Origin: Semisulcospira habei
Lineage: Eukaryota; Mollusca; Gastropoda; Semisulcospiridae
DNA: 64,000 nt
Direction: 5' to 3'
Assembly (NCBI GenBank): GCA_036245525.1
Contig: BTPG01000005.1
Coordinates: 177,003,039 to 177,067,038, forward strand
Under the pieces are notes generated by a model, which had not been told where the DNA came from, searched no databases, and worked only from the letters and a program-made list of their open reading frames with translations. Position numbers and translations under genes: made by a program. Shown here piece by piece: positions 27,690-63,120 of the stretch (position 1 is the stretch's first letter; every line of letters starts with the position of its first letter).

Positions 27690-28830
27690 TTGGGCTCATG
27701 TGTGAAGCAAAAGTGAGTGTGTTTGGGCCAGTGGTCATCCGTGGTAAACTTTAACATTGGCTTTTTCTCCGAGGCTATTCAAGCCACATTCATCAAACTT
27801 GGCCCAAGGATACTTTGTGGCAAGACCTTTCTAAACATGCCAATTTGAGTGACCTCTCACAAAGGTCAAGGCCACAGGGGATCAGAAAATAGGTGAAAAA
27901 TAGCTATATTTTGACATAATTTATTTTTTCCTCAAATACTATTCACAACTTCAAACCCAAACTAGGTACAAAGATACCTCATGGTAAGACCTTTCTATAT
28001 GTACTAATTTGGTTGATCCCTTAGAAAGGTCAAGGGTCACAAGAGCTCAGGAAATGGGTGAAAAATGGCCATATTTTGACTAAAGATGTTTTTTCTCAAA
28101 TACTATTCACAACTTCAAACCTAAACTTGGTACAGAGATACCTGATGGAAAGACCTATCTATGCATACTAATTTGGATGACCCATCAGAAGGGTCACAAG
28201 GGCTCAGGAAATAGGTCAGAAATGGCCATATTTTGACAAAACGTTTTTTTTCTTAAATACTATTCACAACTTTAAACCCAAACTTGCTACAGAGATACCT
28301 GATGGGAAGACCTTTCTATGCACACTAATTTGCTTGATCCCTCGGAAAGGTCAAGCGTCACGAGAGCTCAGGAAATAGGTCTAAAATAGCCATATTTTGA
28401 CAAAAGATGTTTTTTTCTCAAATACTATTCACAACTTCAAACCCAAATTTATTACAGAGATACATGATGGTAAGACCTATCTATGCATACTAATTTGGAT
28501 GGCCCCTTGGAATGGTGAAGGGTCACAAGAGGCTGGCAAATGTGTGTAAAATGCTGATTTTGTATAAAATTGTAGGTATTCCTAAATTTTTGCAAAATTT
28601 TCAACCAAATTTGGTACAAAGATAGCTGATGATAAGACCTTGCTATGCATACTAATTAAGTCGACTCATGTCAAGGGTCACAGGGGGTTGACAGATATGT
28701 GAAAAATGCTTACATTTTCAGAAAACATGGATTTTGCTGCTGCAGAAGCCAGCCCTTCTCCCAAAGGTCACACATGTAAATCGGTCATACACATGAGCCA
28801 TAATGGCTTTGCCTTTCTTGTTCTAATGCT
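27690..28830. repeat. F5 element with ~160-bp internal tandem units
   Basis: Head TTTTGGGCTCATGTGTGAAG and tail CACATGAGCCATAATGGC are inverted relative to each other. Between them about six diverged ~160-bp units repeat the same order of phrases: AAGACCTTTCTATGCATAC, then AAAGGTCAAGGGTCAC, then CCATATTTTGAC, then CAAATACTATTCACAAC. Nothing coding. Confidence 0.8.
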
Positions 28831-29205
28831 GTTTTTGGTTTTTATAATTATGTGCCTGTGTGTTTTACTGTTTTGTGTCATTGCTGTGTTCATAAATCTC
28901 ATCTGATTTACTCTTTGTTCATTTGAATTTTGTCAACTGTTTCATGACTTTCAGTTATGTTTACATACACACACATACACACACGTGCACATGCACACAC
29001 ACATGCGCATGCACACACGTGCACACACACACACACCTCACACTTCTTTTAGTTTACTGAATGCTATTACATGTACAGGTACTTATGAGACACTGGTATT
29101 TGCACAGTTTAGCTTGTACATGTGATTTCCTTTGCTGTACATTCTGTTCACAGATTAGCAGTATTATGTGATGTCTCTCTCTTCCTCTATCCCACACTGA
29201 TTACC

Positions 29206-29449
29206 GCCTTTTTAACACTCTCCCTACTGTCTGCACTGCCTGTAGCTCTTGATATTGGATGTGTGTTGCTAAATGGTCTTAGCTTTATTTAGGCCCCATG
29301 TGTTAGGTTTATTTAATGTATTTGACCGGCTGGCGACATACATTCAATGTTCTGTTTAGTTTTTTTTTCACAAGCAGTGCAGACACGTCCTGAGAAAGCC
29401 TTGTTGCTGTTGGGACGTTAAGCAATGTACAATCAATCAATCAAATCCA
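29206..29449 (+). mobile_element. S1 SINE-like retroposon, copy 2 (5'-truncated)
   Basis: Starts inside the family at CGCCTTTTTAACACTCTCCC and runs to the (CAAT)n tail. The G/C-rich head is missing, as expected for incomplete reverse transcription. Confidence 0.85.
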
Positions 29450-29842
29450 TTGAATTTCTCCGCACATGTGGATCTTATTGAGAGAGGTAACCAGTGTGCC
29501 TATATTTGCCACTAACAACAGAATCAATGGAAGAGAGCGAGAGAGAGCCACTGTGTGTGCTTAACCCCTTCACTGCCTGTGTAAACAGATTGTGTTTTTG
29601 AAATCGTAATTTCAAAGTCAGAGATGCCCAACCATCAATGGAACATAGATACAGAATGGTTTCAACAAGAGACATACATGCTTGTGCACCTCTGCTGTTG
29701 CAGGGGGGGGGGGGGGTTAATGCGGATCATTCTATCCCTCTTGTAGTTGGTTGTATTCAGTTTTTCACTACAGTGGAGGGGTTGAGTTGTCACATTGAAG
29801 CAAATACCTGGATAGCAAGCAAGTCAGTTTCATGAATTGTAC

Positions 29843-30227
29843 CCCACCCGGGTCTGCCCTGGGGGACTTGGGTGGGGTTAGGTATTTTTTAGTTCCCAGG
29901 GTCACCCTGGTCAGCCCCACAGGGTGGGTTTTTCTCTCTATTCTGGGGCATGCGTTTCTGTCTACCCTTTGTCCATTCACCTGTATTTGCCTTTTTAAAA
30001 CTCTCCCTACTGTCTGCACTGCCTGTAGCTCTTGATATTGGATGTGTGTTGCTAAATGGTCTTAGCTTTATTTATGCCCCATGTTGTAGGTTTATTTAAT
30101 GTATTTGACCGGCTGGCGACATACATTCAATTTTCTGTTTAGTTTTTTTTCACAAGCAGTGCAGGCACGTCCTGAGAAAGCCTTGTTGCTGTCGGGACGT
30201 TAAGCAATGTACAATCAATCAATCAAT
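29843..30227 (+). mobile_element. S1 SINE-like retroposon, copy 3
   Basis: Full-length copy flanked by the 10-bp duplication CATGAATTGT (29831-29840 and 30228-30237). Confidence 0.88.
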
Positions 30228-30581
30228 CATGAATTGTGTACCAATGTGTATCGTGTAGATACCACATTTTCCATTAAAATGTCCATCTCATCAGTGGTAT
30301 ACTTCTCTGTTTATGTTCATATGGTGTGTGTGTGTGTGTGTGTGTGTGCTCACAAGGTTTAGCCAGAGAGGGGATTGACCTTAACACTGAAAAAACAAAC
30401 AGAAGGGGAGGTACTGAGGACCTTTCCACCACTGGTTTAAAAGAGAGGGGGAGGGGGGAGTGCAAATTCTCAAATGAGGAGGTGGGTTTCAAACTCCCAA
30501 GGGGGTTGTCAAAAAGAAACAGGCGTGTTTTTAGAAACCAAATCAGCTAAAGAAAATGCATCAAGTTATTGTAAAATCTTG

Positions 30582-30922
30582 TTAATCCATTCAGCCCTGA
30601 TGCAGTACAGCAGGAGATGTGTCGACCATGATAATTCAAGGGTAGTCCATATCAGCTTGGCGCCTGTCAGCACCAAGCTAATCTGGCACTACCCTTGAAT
30701 TATCATGGTCAACCCATCTCCCGCAACAAGTGCACAGTCGTTGGATGACGCCTTCAAAATTTGGAAAGAAGTACCCAACGGAGAAAGAAACACGCTTAGA
30801 AAAGACGGGTACAACACAATTATTATATTACACATTATATTAGCATATTACACGCTTGGCAGTCACCTTTTTGGTCTGGATTCAAAATTTGGGAAATATG
30901 TGCGTCGGGGTAAATGAGTTAA
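30582..30922. repeat. F1 palindromic element carrying a 116-bp insertion
   Basis: TTAATCCATTCAGCCC to AAATGAGTTAA, with the usual core (TTAGCTTGG / CCAAGCTAATCTGGC). Its right half is split by the TSD-flanked unit at 30765-30880. Confidence 0.85.
30765..30880. mobile_element. 116-bp TSD-flanked unit (intact form)
   Basis: Begins AAAGAAGTACCCAACGGAG and ends CAGTCACCTTTTTGGTCTGG plus one base. Flanked by exact 12-bp repeats TTCAAAATTTGG at 30753-30764 and 30881-30892. Removing it restores a normal F1 sequence. It is related to the unit at 63234-63383, with the first 56 bp identical. Class unknown. Confidence 0.85.
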
Positions 30923-31081
30923 TCTCTCTGTCTTTAGCTGAAGTGAGGTACAGTTGGAGCAATACTCTCTCATTAATGTTTGTTTGAAAACAAAATACCA
31001 AGTCGTTAAACAGTTCTCAGCGTTTGCAATGTGGCGAACATGGAGATCTACAGCAGACCATTTTTACTCTACAAAAATTTA

Positions 31082-31346
31082 TTTATCTCATTCAGTCCGG
31101 CGCACGTATTAACCAAATTTTGGAGGTGTCATCTAAAGACGATGCACCTGTTCCAGGAGATGGATCGACCATGATAATTCAATGGTAGTGCCAGATTAGC
31201 TTGGCGCTGACAAGGAAGTGCCAGATTAGCTTGGCGCTGACAAGGTAGTGCCAGATTAGCATGGCGCCAAGTTAATCTTACACTACCCTTGAATTATCAT
31301 TGTCAACCCATCTTCTGTTGTAGTGCGTCAGGGATGAATGGGTTAT
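31082..31346. repeat. F1 element with a triplicated 30-bp segment
   Basis: Ends like F1 (CTCATTCAGTCC; GATGAATGGGTTA). The 30-bp phrase AGTGCCAGATTAGCTTGGCG plus CTGACAAGG occurs three times in tandem from 31187, so one palindrome arm has been amplified. Confidence 0.8.
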
Positions 31347-31365
31347 TTTGTTCTTTGATAAACTG

Positions 31366-32510
31366 ATTGTTTGTGGTTTTGCGTGTACAATTTAGATTAT
31401 TGTTTGTGGTTCTGCGTGTACAATTTAGATTATTGTTTGTTCTTCTGCATGTACAATTTAGATTATTGTTTGTGGTTCTGCATGTACAATTTAGATTATT
31501 GTTTGTTCTTTTGCATGTACAATTTAGATTATTGTTTGTGGTTCTGCGTGTACAATTTAGATTATTGTTTGTTCTTCTGCATGTACTTACTTACTTACTT
31601 ACGCCTGTCACCCCTACCCGGGTATAGGCCGTCGACGAGAGACCTCCAGCAACTCCTGTCCTGTGCTTCTCCTTCGATTCTACTCCAGGTGGTTCCCAGT
31701 CTCTTGATGTCTGCTTGGAGGTCTCGACGCCAGGAGTTTCTCGGCCTACCTCTTTTCCTCTTTCCCTGGGAGTTCCACGACAATGCCTGCCTAGTGATAC
31801 TGGAAGCTGGCTTTCTCAGACTGTGACCGATCCATCCCCATCTTCTTCGCCCAATTTCATTCTCTGCTGTTATCTGCTCTGTTCTCTCCCAGAGTCTGAC
31901 GTTGCTGATCTTCTCTGGCCAGTGGATTTTCAAAATTCTTCTAAGGCAACTGTTCATGAAGGTCTGTACTCTGTTGACTGTGGTTTTTGTCAATCTCCAA
32001 GTCTCTGCTCCATATAGGAGAACTGCTTTTACATTGGAGCTGAAAATACGGACTTTGGTGTGTTGTGACAGCTCTCTGGAACTCCACACTTTTTTCAACT
32101 GGAGAAAGGCTGCTCTGGCTTTACCGATTCGTGCTCTGACATCTGCATCAGTGCCGCCTTTTTTGTCGATGATGCTCCCGAGATAGGTGAAGGACTCCAC
32201 CTCCTCCAACGGGGTGCCAGCAAGCAAGACTGGTTCTTCCCTGGTTGCGTTCAGCCTCATTGTCTTTGTTTTCTGTTTGTGAATGGTGCGGCCCACTTGG
32301 GACGAGATGTCAGCAAGCCTCGTGGTCTTGTCCTGCATTTGTTGATGAGTGTGGGACAGTAATGCCAAGTCGTCTGCAAAATCGCTTCTGCATGTACAAT
32401 TTAGATTATTGTTTGTGGTTCTGCGTGTACAATTTAGATTATTGTTTGTTCTTCTGCGTGTACAATTTAGATTATTGTTTGTGGTTCTGCGTGTACAAGT
32501 TAGATTAGCC
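31366..32510. repeat. 33-bp minisatellite array split by a LINE
   Basis: Unit ATTGTTTGTGGTTCTGCGTG plus TACAATTTAGATT, 33 bp, with a second version (GTTCTTCTGCATG) often alternating to give a 66-bp period. About seven units at 31366-31586 and four at 32385-32510, separated by the LINE insertion. Open frames with an 11-residue period here are artefacts, because 33 is divisible by three. Confidence 0.92.
31587..32384 (-). pseudogene. RTE-like LINE, 5'-truncated copy in minisatellite
   Basis: About 265 codons of the LINE C-terminus on -, from DFADDLALLSH to GRGDRRK, nearly identical to 47507-51617. It begins with the (CTTA)n complement of the TAAG tail. Target duplication CTTCTGCATGTAC at 31574-31586 and 32385-32397, taken from the minisatellite. 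The open frame continues into the satellite by chance. Confidence 0.92.
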
Positions 32511-32511
32511 C

Positions 32512-32705
32512 TTAACATTCGGAATACACCAGTGTGTGAAATAAGTTTGACTAAAATAGTTCAATAGTGCCTCTAGAAGCCAAGCTATTCTGGCACCACC
32601 CTTGAACTAAAGCCATTGGTCTATATCCTTATCTGTAAGTAATGTAGCTTGCATATATGGCAGTGTACAAACTTAAGCTTTTAGCCTCCATATTATATGG
32701 GTTAA
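32512..32705. repeat. F1-related palindromic element (subfamily b)
   Basis: TTAACATTCGGAATACACCA to ATATGGGTTAA. Same ends and order as 38135-38353 in reverse orientation (CCAAGCTATTCTGGCAC core). Confidence 0.7.
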
Positions 32706-33249
32706 ATCTGATAGTGATGGTGTAAGACTAGAAGATTTGGTTCAAAAACATCTAGTAGTTTAGGAGTTACTGGAGATTGGTTTCTCTCTGAGACAAACGT
32801 CATGTTCACTACTGATTTGTCTTGTTTTGAAACCCCTCAAAGCACACCTATTTGTCCAATTTTGTTGCATGTTATTGTCAAACTCTGCAAAGGAAATATC
32901 AAAGTTACATTTGTTGTTGAAAATTAACAAAATGAGGTCTAGTTTACAAGTTATTATGAGTGTTTTCAAGTGTAACAAATCTCATTTTCGCTAAGTAAGT
33001 TTTTGCCAACACGACCATGAATTGTGTCATCAGAAATAAACATATTTTAAAATACAATAAATTTTCAGTCCTAGAGGGGTTGCAAAAGACATTCAACACT
33101 TCCCCAACACTGCAACCCTGGCACAGATCTACAGATTTCGCTGATTACTTCAGTAACTTACACTCATCTGCCACAGATGGAATCAAGAAACAAAATTCGA
33201 TAGGCTCTGCACAAACTACAAAATAAAACGTCGAATAAAAGCTAGAAAG
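32706..33249. other. Intergenic, no recognised feature
   Basis: A/T-rich. Short open frames have no recognisable motifs. Confidence 0.55.
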
Positions 33250-33254
33250 AAAAA
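33250..33254 (-). terminator. Pol III terminator of tRNA-Cys
   Basis: TTTTT on the - strand, four bases after the tRNA 3' end. Confidence 0.8.
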
Positions 33255-33258
33255 GAGT

Positions 33259-33330
33259 AGGGGACACCCGGGTTCGAACCGGGGACCTCTCGATCTGCAG
33301 TCGAATGCTCTACCACTGAGCTATATCCCC
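33259..33330 (-). tRNA. trnC-GCA: tRNA-Cys (anticodon GCA)
   Basis: 72-nt cloverleaf on -. The acceptor GGGGATA pairs with TGTCCCC and U is the discriminator base. D-arm GCTCAGTGGTAGAGC contains the A box, the anticodon stem-loop TTCGA-CTGCAGA-TCGAG has GCA at the anticodon, and the T-arm CCCGGTTCGAACCCGGG contains the B box. All stems pair, with one G-U at the base of the acceptor and one in the anticodon stem. It closely matches metazoan nuclear tRNA-Cys. No intron, no encoded CCA, and a T run follows. It lies 930 bp upstream of the TCEA start codon on the opposite strand. Confidence 0.97.
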
Positions 33331-34259
33331 CATAGTTAAAGAGGGAAGTTTATAACATTATAGTTGTTAACATAATTTTTGAGTTTTTCCTTCATTTTCA
33401 TCTGTTTGGTTATATCTTGATAGTTCCTGTGAACAAAATTCTGAGTTTCCTGTACACATTGTTGTAATTTATGACGCAAAGACAAAGTCAGTTACAAACT
33501 CCAACGCAGAACTTACAGACTCAATCTGTTACATTTTTTTCCTTAAGTTGCGGCGGAGGAAATGTAGGTGGACATTACTCCTTACAACCGGAAGTCAAAC
33601 ACTGTTTCTCGAAACAGAATGAATTTGGGTTTAAACTAAGGGGGAAAACCGCTAAATTTCCTGTATCTCACTCGACTGCAAAACTGGTTAGGGTTGTTTT
33701 GTCGTAACTCATCTGTAGGTAGGAAATTTTACTTTAGTAATCAGTACTTATTGTAGTATTCATGTTGGAAGCATGCTACATTTACGAGTGGTCAAGATTC
33801 GCCGCCATATTCAATTTGTAGACATCGACAAAAAGCCGTCCAAAAATCTGTAGTCTACGTAATGGGTCAAAAGAAATGCACTAAGTCTGCAGTTTGTTTA
33901 AGTGTAATCTAATCAGTGTATATTCTGCTTGTGTTCATTTTGAGCCCTTTTTTGCTGCGCTACTGATTGTTTTGAATATTTTCTTCACCTAGGATAACCG
34001 CATGATTAGAGAATATGAAGAATTGTTATGAACTGTTTGATCTGAACTTCAAGATTGTACAATGCAGTCATGGTTGCAGTCGCATTTGTTATTCAGATGC
34101 TGTTTTGATTCATTCAGAAAGAGCTTGTGTTACATTGCTAGTGATCGCTGTAACATTTGCCAATTCTGTTGCAGGGTTAAAATTTAAATAAAAGGAAACC
34201 TGATACCAACTGCCATCAGTTTCTCCCAAAGCCTTTCATTAAAAGTGACCTTTTACACA
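33331..34259 (+). promoter_or_regulatory. Probable TCEA upstream and 5' UTR region
   Basis: No TATA box obvious. It contains an ETS-like site ACCGGAAGT near 33586 and a YY1-like GCCGCCATATT near 33800, both common near TATA-less housekeeping promoters. The transcription start and any non-coding first exon cannot be placed from sequence alone. Confidence 0.35.
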
Positions 34260-58658
<24,399 letters not shown>

Positions 58659-59215
58659 TGGCGGTGTGTACAGATTTCACCATACCATCTTTCGGACTAT
58701 CGTTGTCCTGGACTGCAATGTTCTACATCCTGTTGAAGACAATTTTTTTCAGCGATTTAGACATCTTGTGTCAAAACACAGCATAGCTATCATAGACCTT
58801 TCATTTCCATGGTCAGACTGGTTGAGTGTCATCTGCTTCACACTCAAACAAGAGGGATAGATCAAGCATGATAGCTCAAGAGCAGTGACTTGTCAGCTTT
58901 GCACCTAGACGTCTACCAGGCAAATCAGACACTGCCTTTGAAGTATTGTGGTCGATTCATCACCCCTCACCTTGCACCGGAAATGAGGGAAGTTGTGATC
59001 TACTAACTTCTTCAGGTGCTGATTGCATAAGGCACTACTCAGGAACTATCATGGTCGATCCATAAGTGACAGATGGATTTGGAAGTGGAACCTTATGTTC
59101 AGGGCAGTGCTGCGCTTGGCCGAGCCCAAAAATCGGTCGTGAATTTGGACATTGTTCTGGCACAAGATTCTAGATGAATGCATTTATCAGCAACATGTCT
59201 TGTTGGGGGAGGGGG
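58659..59215 (+). other. TCEA 3' UTR region
   Basis: Follows the stop codon. It contains a degenerate F1 copy (about 58850-59070). No AATAAA was seen nearby, so the cleavage site is not assigned. Confidence 0.5.
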
Positions 59216-59632
59216 TTAACCCCTTGACTGCCAAGAAAAGGTGAACTCAAGCCAACTGCAAGAGGCATAGATCCTCAAGAGTCCATGCAGTTGTGGGGGC
59301 TCATGAGCGTCTATGCCTTTTGCTGACACCACTATCCATGTTACTTGCGTGGCTGGGGCTCTTTGGCATTGAATTAACAAACACTTGACTCATTCAGCCC
59401 CGCGCACGTATTTCCCAAATTTTGGAGGCGTCGCCTAATGACTGCACCAGTTGCAGGAGATGGATCGACCATGATAATTCAAGGGCAGTGCCAGATTAGT
59501 GTGGCGCCGATAGGCGCCACGCTAATCTGGCACTGCCCTTGAATTATCATGGTCGACCCATATCCTGCTGTAGTGTGTCAGGGATGAATGGGTTAAAAAA
59601 CAGTCTTTGTGGGCTGGCAGTGAAGGGGTTAA
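59216..59632. repeat. F3 palindromic element with F1 nested inside
   Basis: TTAACCCCTTGACTGCC to GGCAGTGAAGGGGTTAA. The F3 core hairpin (GGCATAGATCCTCAAGAG / GCTCATGAGCGTCTATGCC) is at 59269-59325. An F1 element occupies 59385-59596. Confidence 0.85.
59385..59596. repeat. F1 palindromic element nested in F3
   Basis: CTCATTCAGCCCCGCGCACG to GATGAATGGGTTAA. The arms (GGGCAGTGCCAGATTAGTG / CGCTAATCTGGCACTGCCC) are ~42 bp around GATA with a single mismatch. Confidence 0.9.
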
Positions 59633-59683
59633 ATGATTGAAGGGATTTGGTACAGGACCATGAGATTTTTATCAGCATCTGTT

Positions 59684-59749
59684 TTAACCCTTTGGCTAAT
59701 GGTAATATGAGTCATTGCGCCAAGTTACTGCTGACAGCCAAAGGGTTAA
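59684..59749. repeat. F2 palindromic element (short)
   Basis: TTAACCCTTTGGCT to AGCCAAAGGGTTAA, 66 bp, centre lost. It shows the F2 termini clearly. Confidence 0.85.
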
Positions 59750-59832
59750 TACTTCAGCGTGACCCCCAAACACATATATTTTCATCTTTTCTTTGGGTTT
59801 TAGAATTCACTTTGCAGCTGGAGTCAGTCTCT

Positions 59833-59936
59833 TTAATTGTTTGGCTGTCGGGTAGCGCACTTTGTTGATGTGATTCCTGCAGGAATTGCTGCTTGGATCA
59901 CATCTAAACAAGCGCTCAATATTTCCAAAGGGTTAA
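59833..59936. repeat. F2 palindromic element
   Basis: TTTGGCTGTCGGGTAGCGC to CCAAAGGGTTAA around GATTCCTGCAGGAATT. Confidence 0.75.
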
Positions 59937-59983
59937 TTGTGCTATAAACTAGTAGGAGGCTTGTACTTACGCTCTCCCAAAGT

Positions 59984-60370
59984 CCCCCACCCGGGTCTGC
60001 CCTGGGGGACTTGGGTGGGGTTAGGTATTTTTTAGTTCCCAGGGTCACCCTGGTCAGCCCCACAGGGTGGGTTTTTCTCTCTATTCTGGGGCGTGTGTTT
60101 CTGTCTACCCTTTGTCCATTCACCTGTATTTGCCTTTTTAAAACTCTCCCTCCTGTCTGCACTGCCTGTAGCTCTTGATATTGGATGTGTGTTGCTAAAT
60201 GGTCTTAGCTTTATTTGGGCCCCATGTGTTAGGTTTATTTAACGTATTTGACCGGCTGGCGACATACATTCAATGTTCTGTTTATTTTTTTTTTCACAAG
60301 CAGTGCAGGCACGTCTTGAGAAAGCCTTGTTGCTGTCGGGACGTTAAGCAATGTACAATCAATCAATCAA
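59984..60370 (+). mobile_element. S1 SINE-like retroposon, copy 6
   Basis: Flanked by the 11-bp duplication TCTCCCAAAGT at 59973-59983 and 60371-60381. Confidence 0.93.
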
Positions 60371-61039
60371 TCTCCCAAAGTGTTTGTTACCACAGCAGTC
60401 GGTATCCTAGGCCTTTTCTTTTTAGAAGAAGATATGTTCACGTTATTCGCATGTAGTTTCATTTAGAAAGGAGCTTGGGTTGAGTTAGAGGTAGAGTAGA
60501 GATCTGCAGGCATGATGCCCATGAGTACTAAATTTTTTCATGGAAGATGGCCTGTACCTAATTAACCCTTTGGCTGTTGGTTGCGCTTTTTGTTGCAGTA
60601 ATTCCTGCAGGAATCATTGTGACAAAAAGCGCTACCGACAGATGGGTTTTTTGTATAATCAATTTGAAACTTTTTACCAGAATTGTGACTGTCTGTTGTC
60701 AGATTCGGAGCTAAAGCTGAACTTAAGTATATTACTTGAGATTATCACAAAGCAAACGTGCAGTATTCAAGGTTCAAATCTTTTATTGTTGCTTGCCGAA
60801 TAGCATCTGACACACATAGGGCTTGACACAATGATACATAATAATGATGTATGTACATGTACATCATGAAAGCAAATACACAGCCTTCCACAAAAACCAG
60901 GGATAGGCAGAGGGGACAAGACATAGAAGCCATTGCTCAGGTACTTTGACTCGCCCTGTTACCTTGCTTACAAAGAAACACTTTGTTGGTAGATGTATAT
61001 TATTCAGATCGACAGCCTTTAGTTCAAGCTGACAAGAGT
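60371..61039. other. Intergenic with F2 element
   Basis: F2 at about 60562-60648 (TTAACCCTTTGGCTGTTGG; centre TAATTCCTGCAGGAATCA). The rest is unassigned. Confidence 0.6.
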
Positions 61040-61228
61040 TTAACCCACTTAGCCCCGACTCCCTACAGCAGGAGAGGAATTAACCATGATAATTCAAGGG
61101 TAGTGCCAGATTAGCTTGGCGCCTTATTATCATGAATTATGGTCAATCCATCTTCTACAACTGGTACATAGTCGTTGGGTAACACCTCAAAAACTGGGGA
61201 AATGTGACTGTGGGGTTAAATGGGTTAA
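61040..61228. repeat. F1 palindromic element, partly deleted
   Basis: TTAACCCACTTAGCCCC to GGGGTTAAATGGGTTAA. The right half of the hairpin is shortened. Confidence 0.8.
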
Positions 61229-61491
61229 CCCATGATGTGGCGTTTATAGGGCATTTTGCAATCTTACCATGGCATTTAAATTCTAGCAGTCTGTGTGAAA
61301 TCACCACGCCGCCAGGGCTGTTTGTACCAGACGGTTACCCCTTGACTTCTGTGGCTTGAACCTTGGCACATATTGTTGCTTGGATTGTTTGTTGTCAGAT
61401 ATGTTTTTGCTCTGCTGCGCATGTGTGCTTTCTGCTGAAAACTGAAAATTGTGCATAGAAAAATAATAGTTATGTCTCTTAACCCTTTGGC

Positions 61492-61846
61492 CCCCCCCCC
61501 ATCCAGGTCTGCCCTGTGGGACTTGAGTGGGGTTAACTACTTTTTAGTTCCTAGGGTCATCCTATCAGCCCCAAAGGGTGGGTTTTCCCCTCTATTCTGG
61601 TGCATGTGTTTCTGTCTACTCTTGGTTCATTCACCTGTATTTTCCTTTTTTAAGCTCTCCCTACTGTCTGCGCTGCCGATAGCTCTTGATATTGGATGTG
61701 TTGCTAAATGGTCTTAGGTTTATTTAGCGTATTATACCGGCTGGCGACATACATTCAATATTCTGTTTAGGTTTTTTTCACAAGCAGTGCAGGCATGTCC
61801 TGAGAAAGTCTTGTTGCTGTCGGGACGTTAAGCAATGTACAACCAT
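61492..61846 (+). mobile_element. S1 SINE-like retroposon, copy 7 (diverged)
   Basis: More diverged copy with a poly-C start. Flanked by the 14-bp duplication CTTAACCCTTTGGC at 61478-61491 and 61847-61860, so it inserted at the end of an F2 element. Confidence 0.85.
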
Positions 61847-61897
61847 CTTAACCCTTTGGCTGTCCGTAGTGCATTTTGTTGAGGTGATTCCGGGTTA

Positions 61898-63119
61898 AGT
61901 TTGATGTTCCCACTTTGCATTGATAAAAAAACCGACAAGGTAGGGGATCAGCTGCACAAAATGTGTCTTGTTACTTGTACTATATCTTGTGCCAAACTTA
62001 GTTTGCTGCAGTTTGTTTGACAAAACGTTGTGAACAGTTGCATGACTTGTTGTTTTTTTGGTTTTGTCGGTGTCACCAACAGAAGAGGGTTTTTTGGGGT
62101 CTGTTTTGAGGAGTGTGAGATACGCTACCACTACAAGGGTATATTTCCGTAGCTCTTACTTTGAGCGCATACCAAGGTACAGCACTTGGCGTCCTTTCTA
62201 TATGTTAAGAACACGTAGGGGTCGTGGCGCAGCGCTAAACGACAAAAATATTAAAAAAAGAAAGGAAGGAACCAAAAATACTGCCTACCTGGTACTCCTA
62301 TGCCAGATCTAAAGTGAACTAAGCCTTCTCGACAGTGTGAGCATCTAAAATATCTTATGTGTCACCACCATATCTGGTAAGCTTGTACGTCACCGATTAC
62401 AAATGAATGGACTCCAAGCCGCAATTCTATAGCCCCCTGAAACAATAACAACTGAGGCTGCGGCAGGGGTTAATGTTCCTGTACACGTCTTTAACCCCCA
62501 TATGCATGTAGCCACTGGTACTGTTTACAGTACCGGTGGCTGTGTTCATAAGGGAATTAAGCCAAATGTGCACTGCATAGAATGGGCTGTTTAGTACTAG
62601 GAATATTTATAGGTCGGTGATTTTGTACTTCATGGCTCAAAGCTATAAGGTCCAAAAATCACAGACCAGCACACACGTTATGGGCAGGAGGTGGAATGAT
62701 TACAGTTCAAAGGTAGTACTAAGTAAGTTTGGTGCCAATGTAGTGAGACGCACGCTGTCCTTCAGAGAAACCACCTGTCATTGGCTCTCGCAATTTGAGC
62801 TGGAAAAACAGAAACAAGGCTTCATTTATCAATTACCTGAACGGTGTGTTTGTGTTCATCAGACGTGAATCTAGTGAAGTTGACACTCAACTGTCAAATG
62901 TCTTTTACGGATGCGTTGTTATATATCAGACCTTTGTTATCATACATATAGATTTTTATCACATGTGGCACATCATATTTTGTTGTGTAGAATTCGTTTG
63001 CGAAATGTTCAAGTCAACACTAAAAAGAACATGAAATATAGGCACTTTGTATTTGTTTGTAGAGATTGTTGATAGTCAAATACTGCCAGGGTGACAGAGC
63101 TCTTACAACTACAGCTCAA
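61898..63119. other. Intergenic, no recognised gene
   Basis: Short open frames at 62058-62312 and 62617-62868 have no motif, no compatible splice context and no relatives in the window. Apart from weak F2/F3-like words, nothing is seen. Confidence 0.55.
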
Positions 63120-63120
63120 C

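Noticed and set aside
27840..28690. CRISPR or satellite gene array with ~160-bp period
   Set aside because: Units are diverged throughout, with no constant repeat plus variable spacer pattern; part of the F5 element.
31367..31826. Repeat protein with an 11-residue period
   Set aside because: Translation of a 33-bp minisatellite joined to the antisense of a LINE; open in several frames at once.
62058..62312. Possible exon of a downstream gene
   Set aside because: Basic composition but no recognisable motif, no convincing splice sites and A-rich runs; kept as unassigned intergenic sequence.
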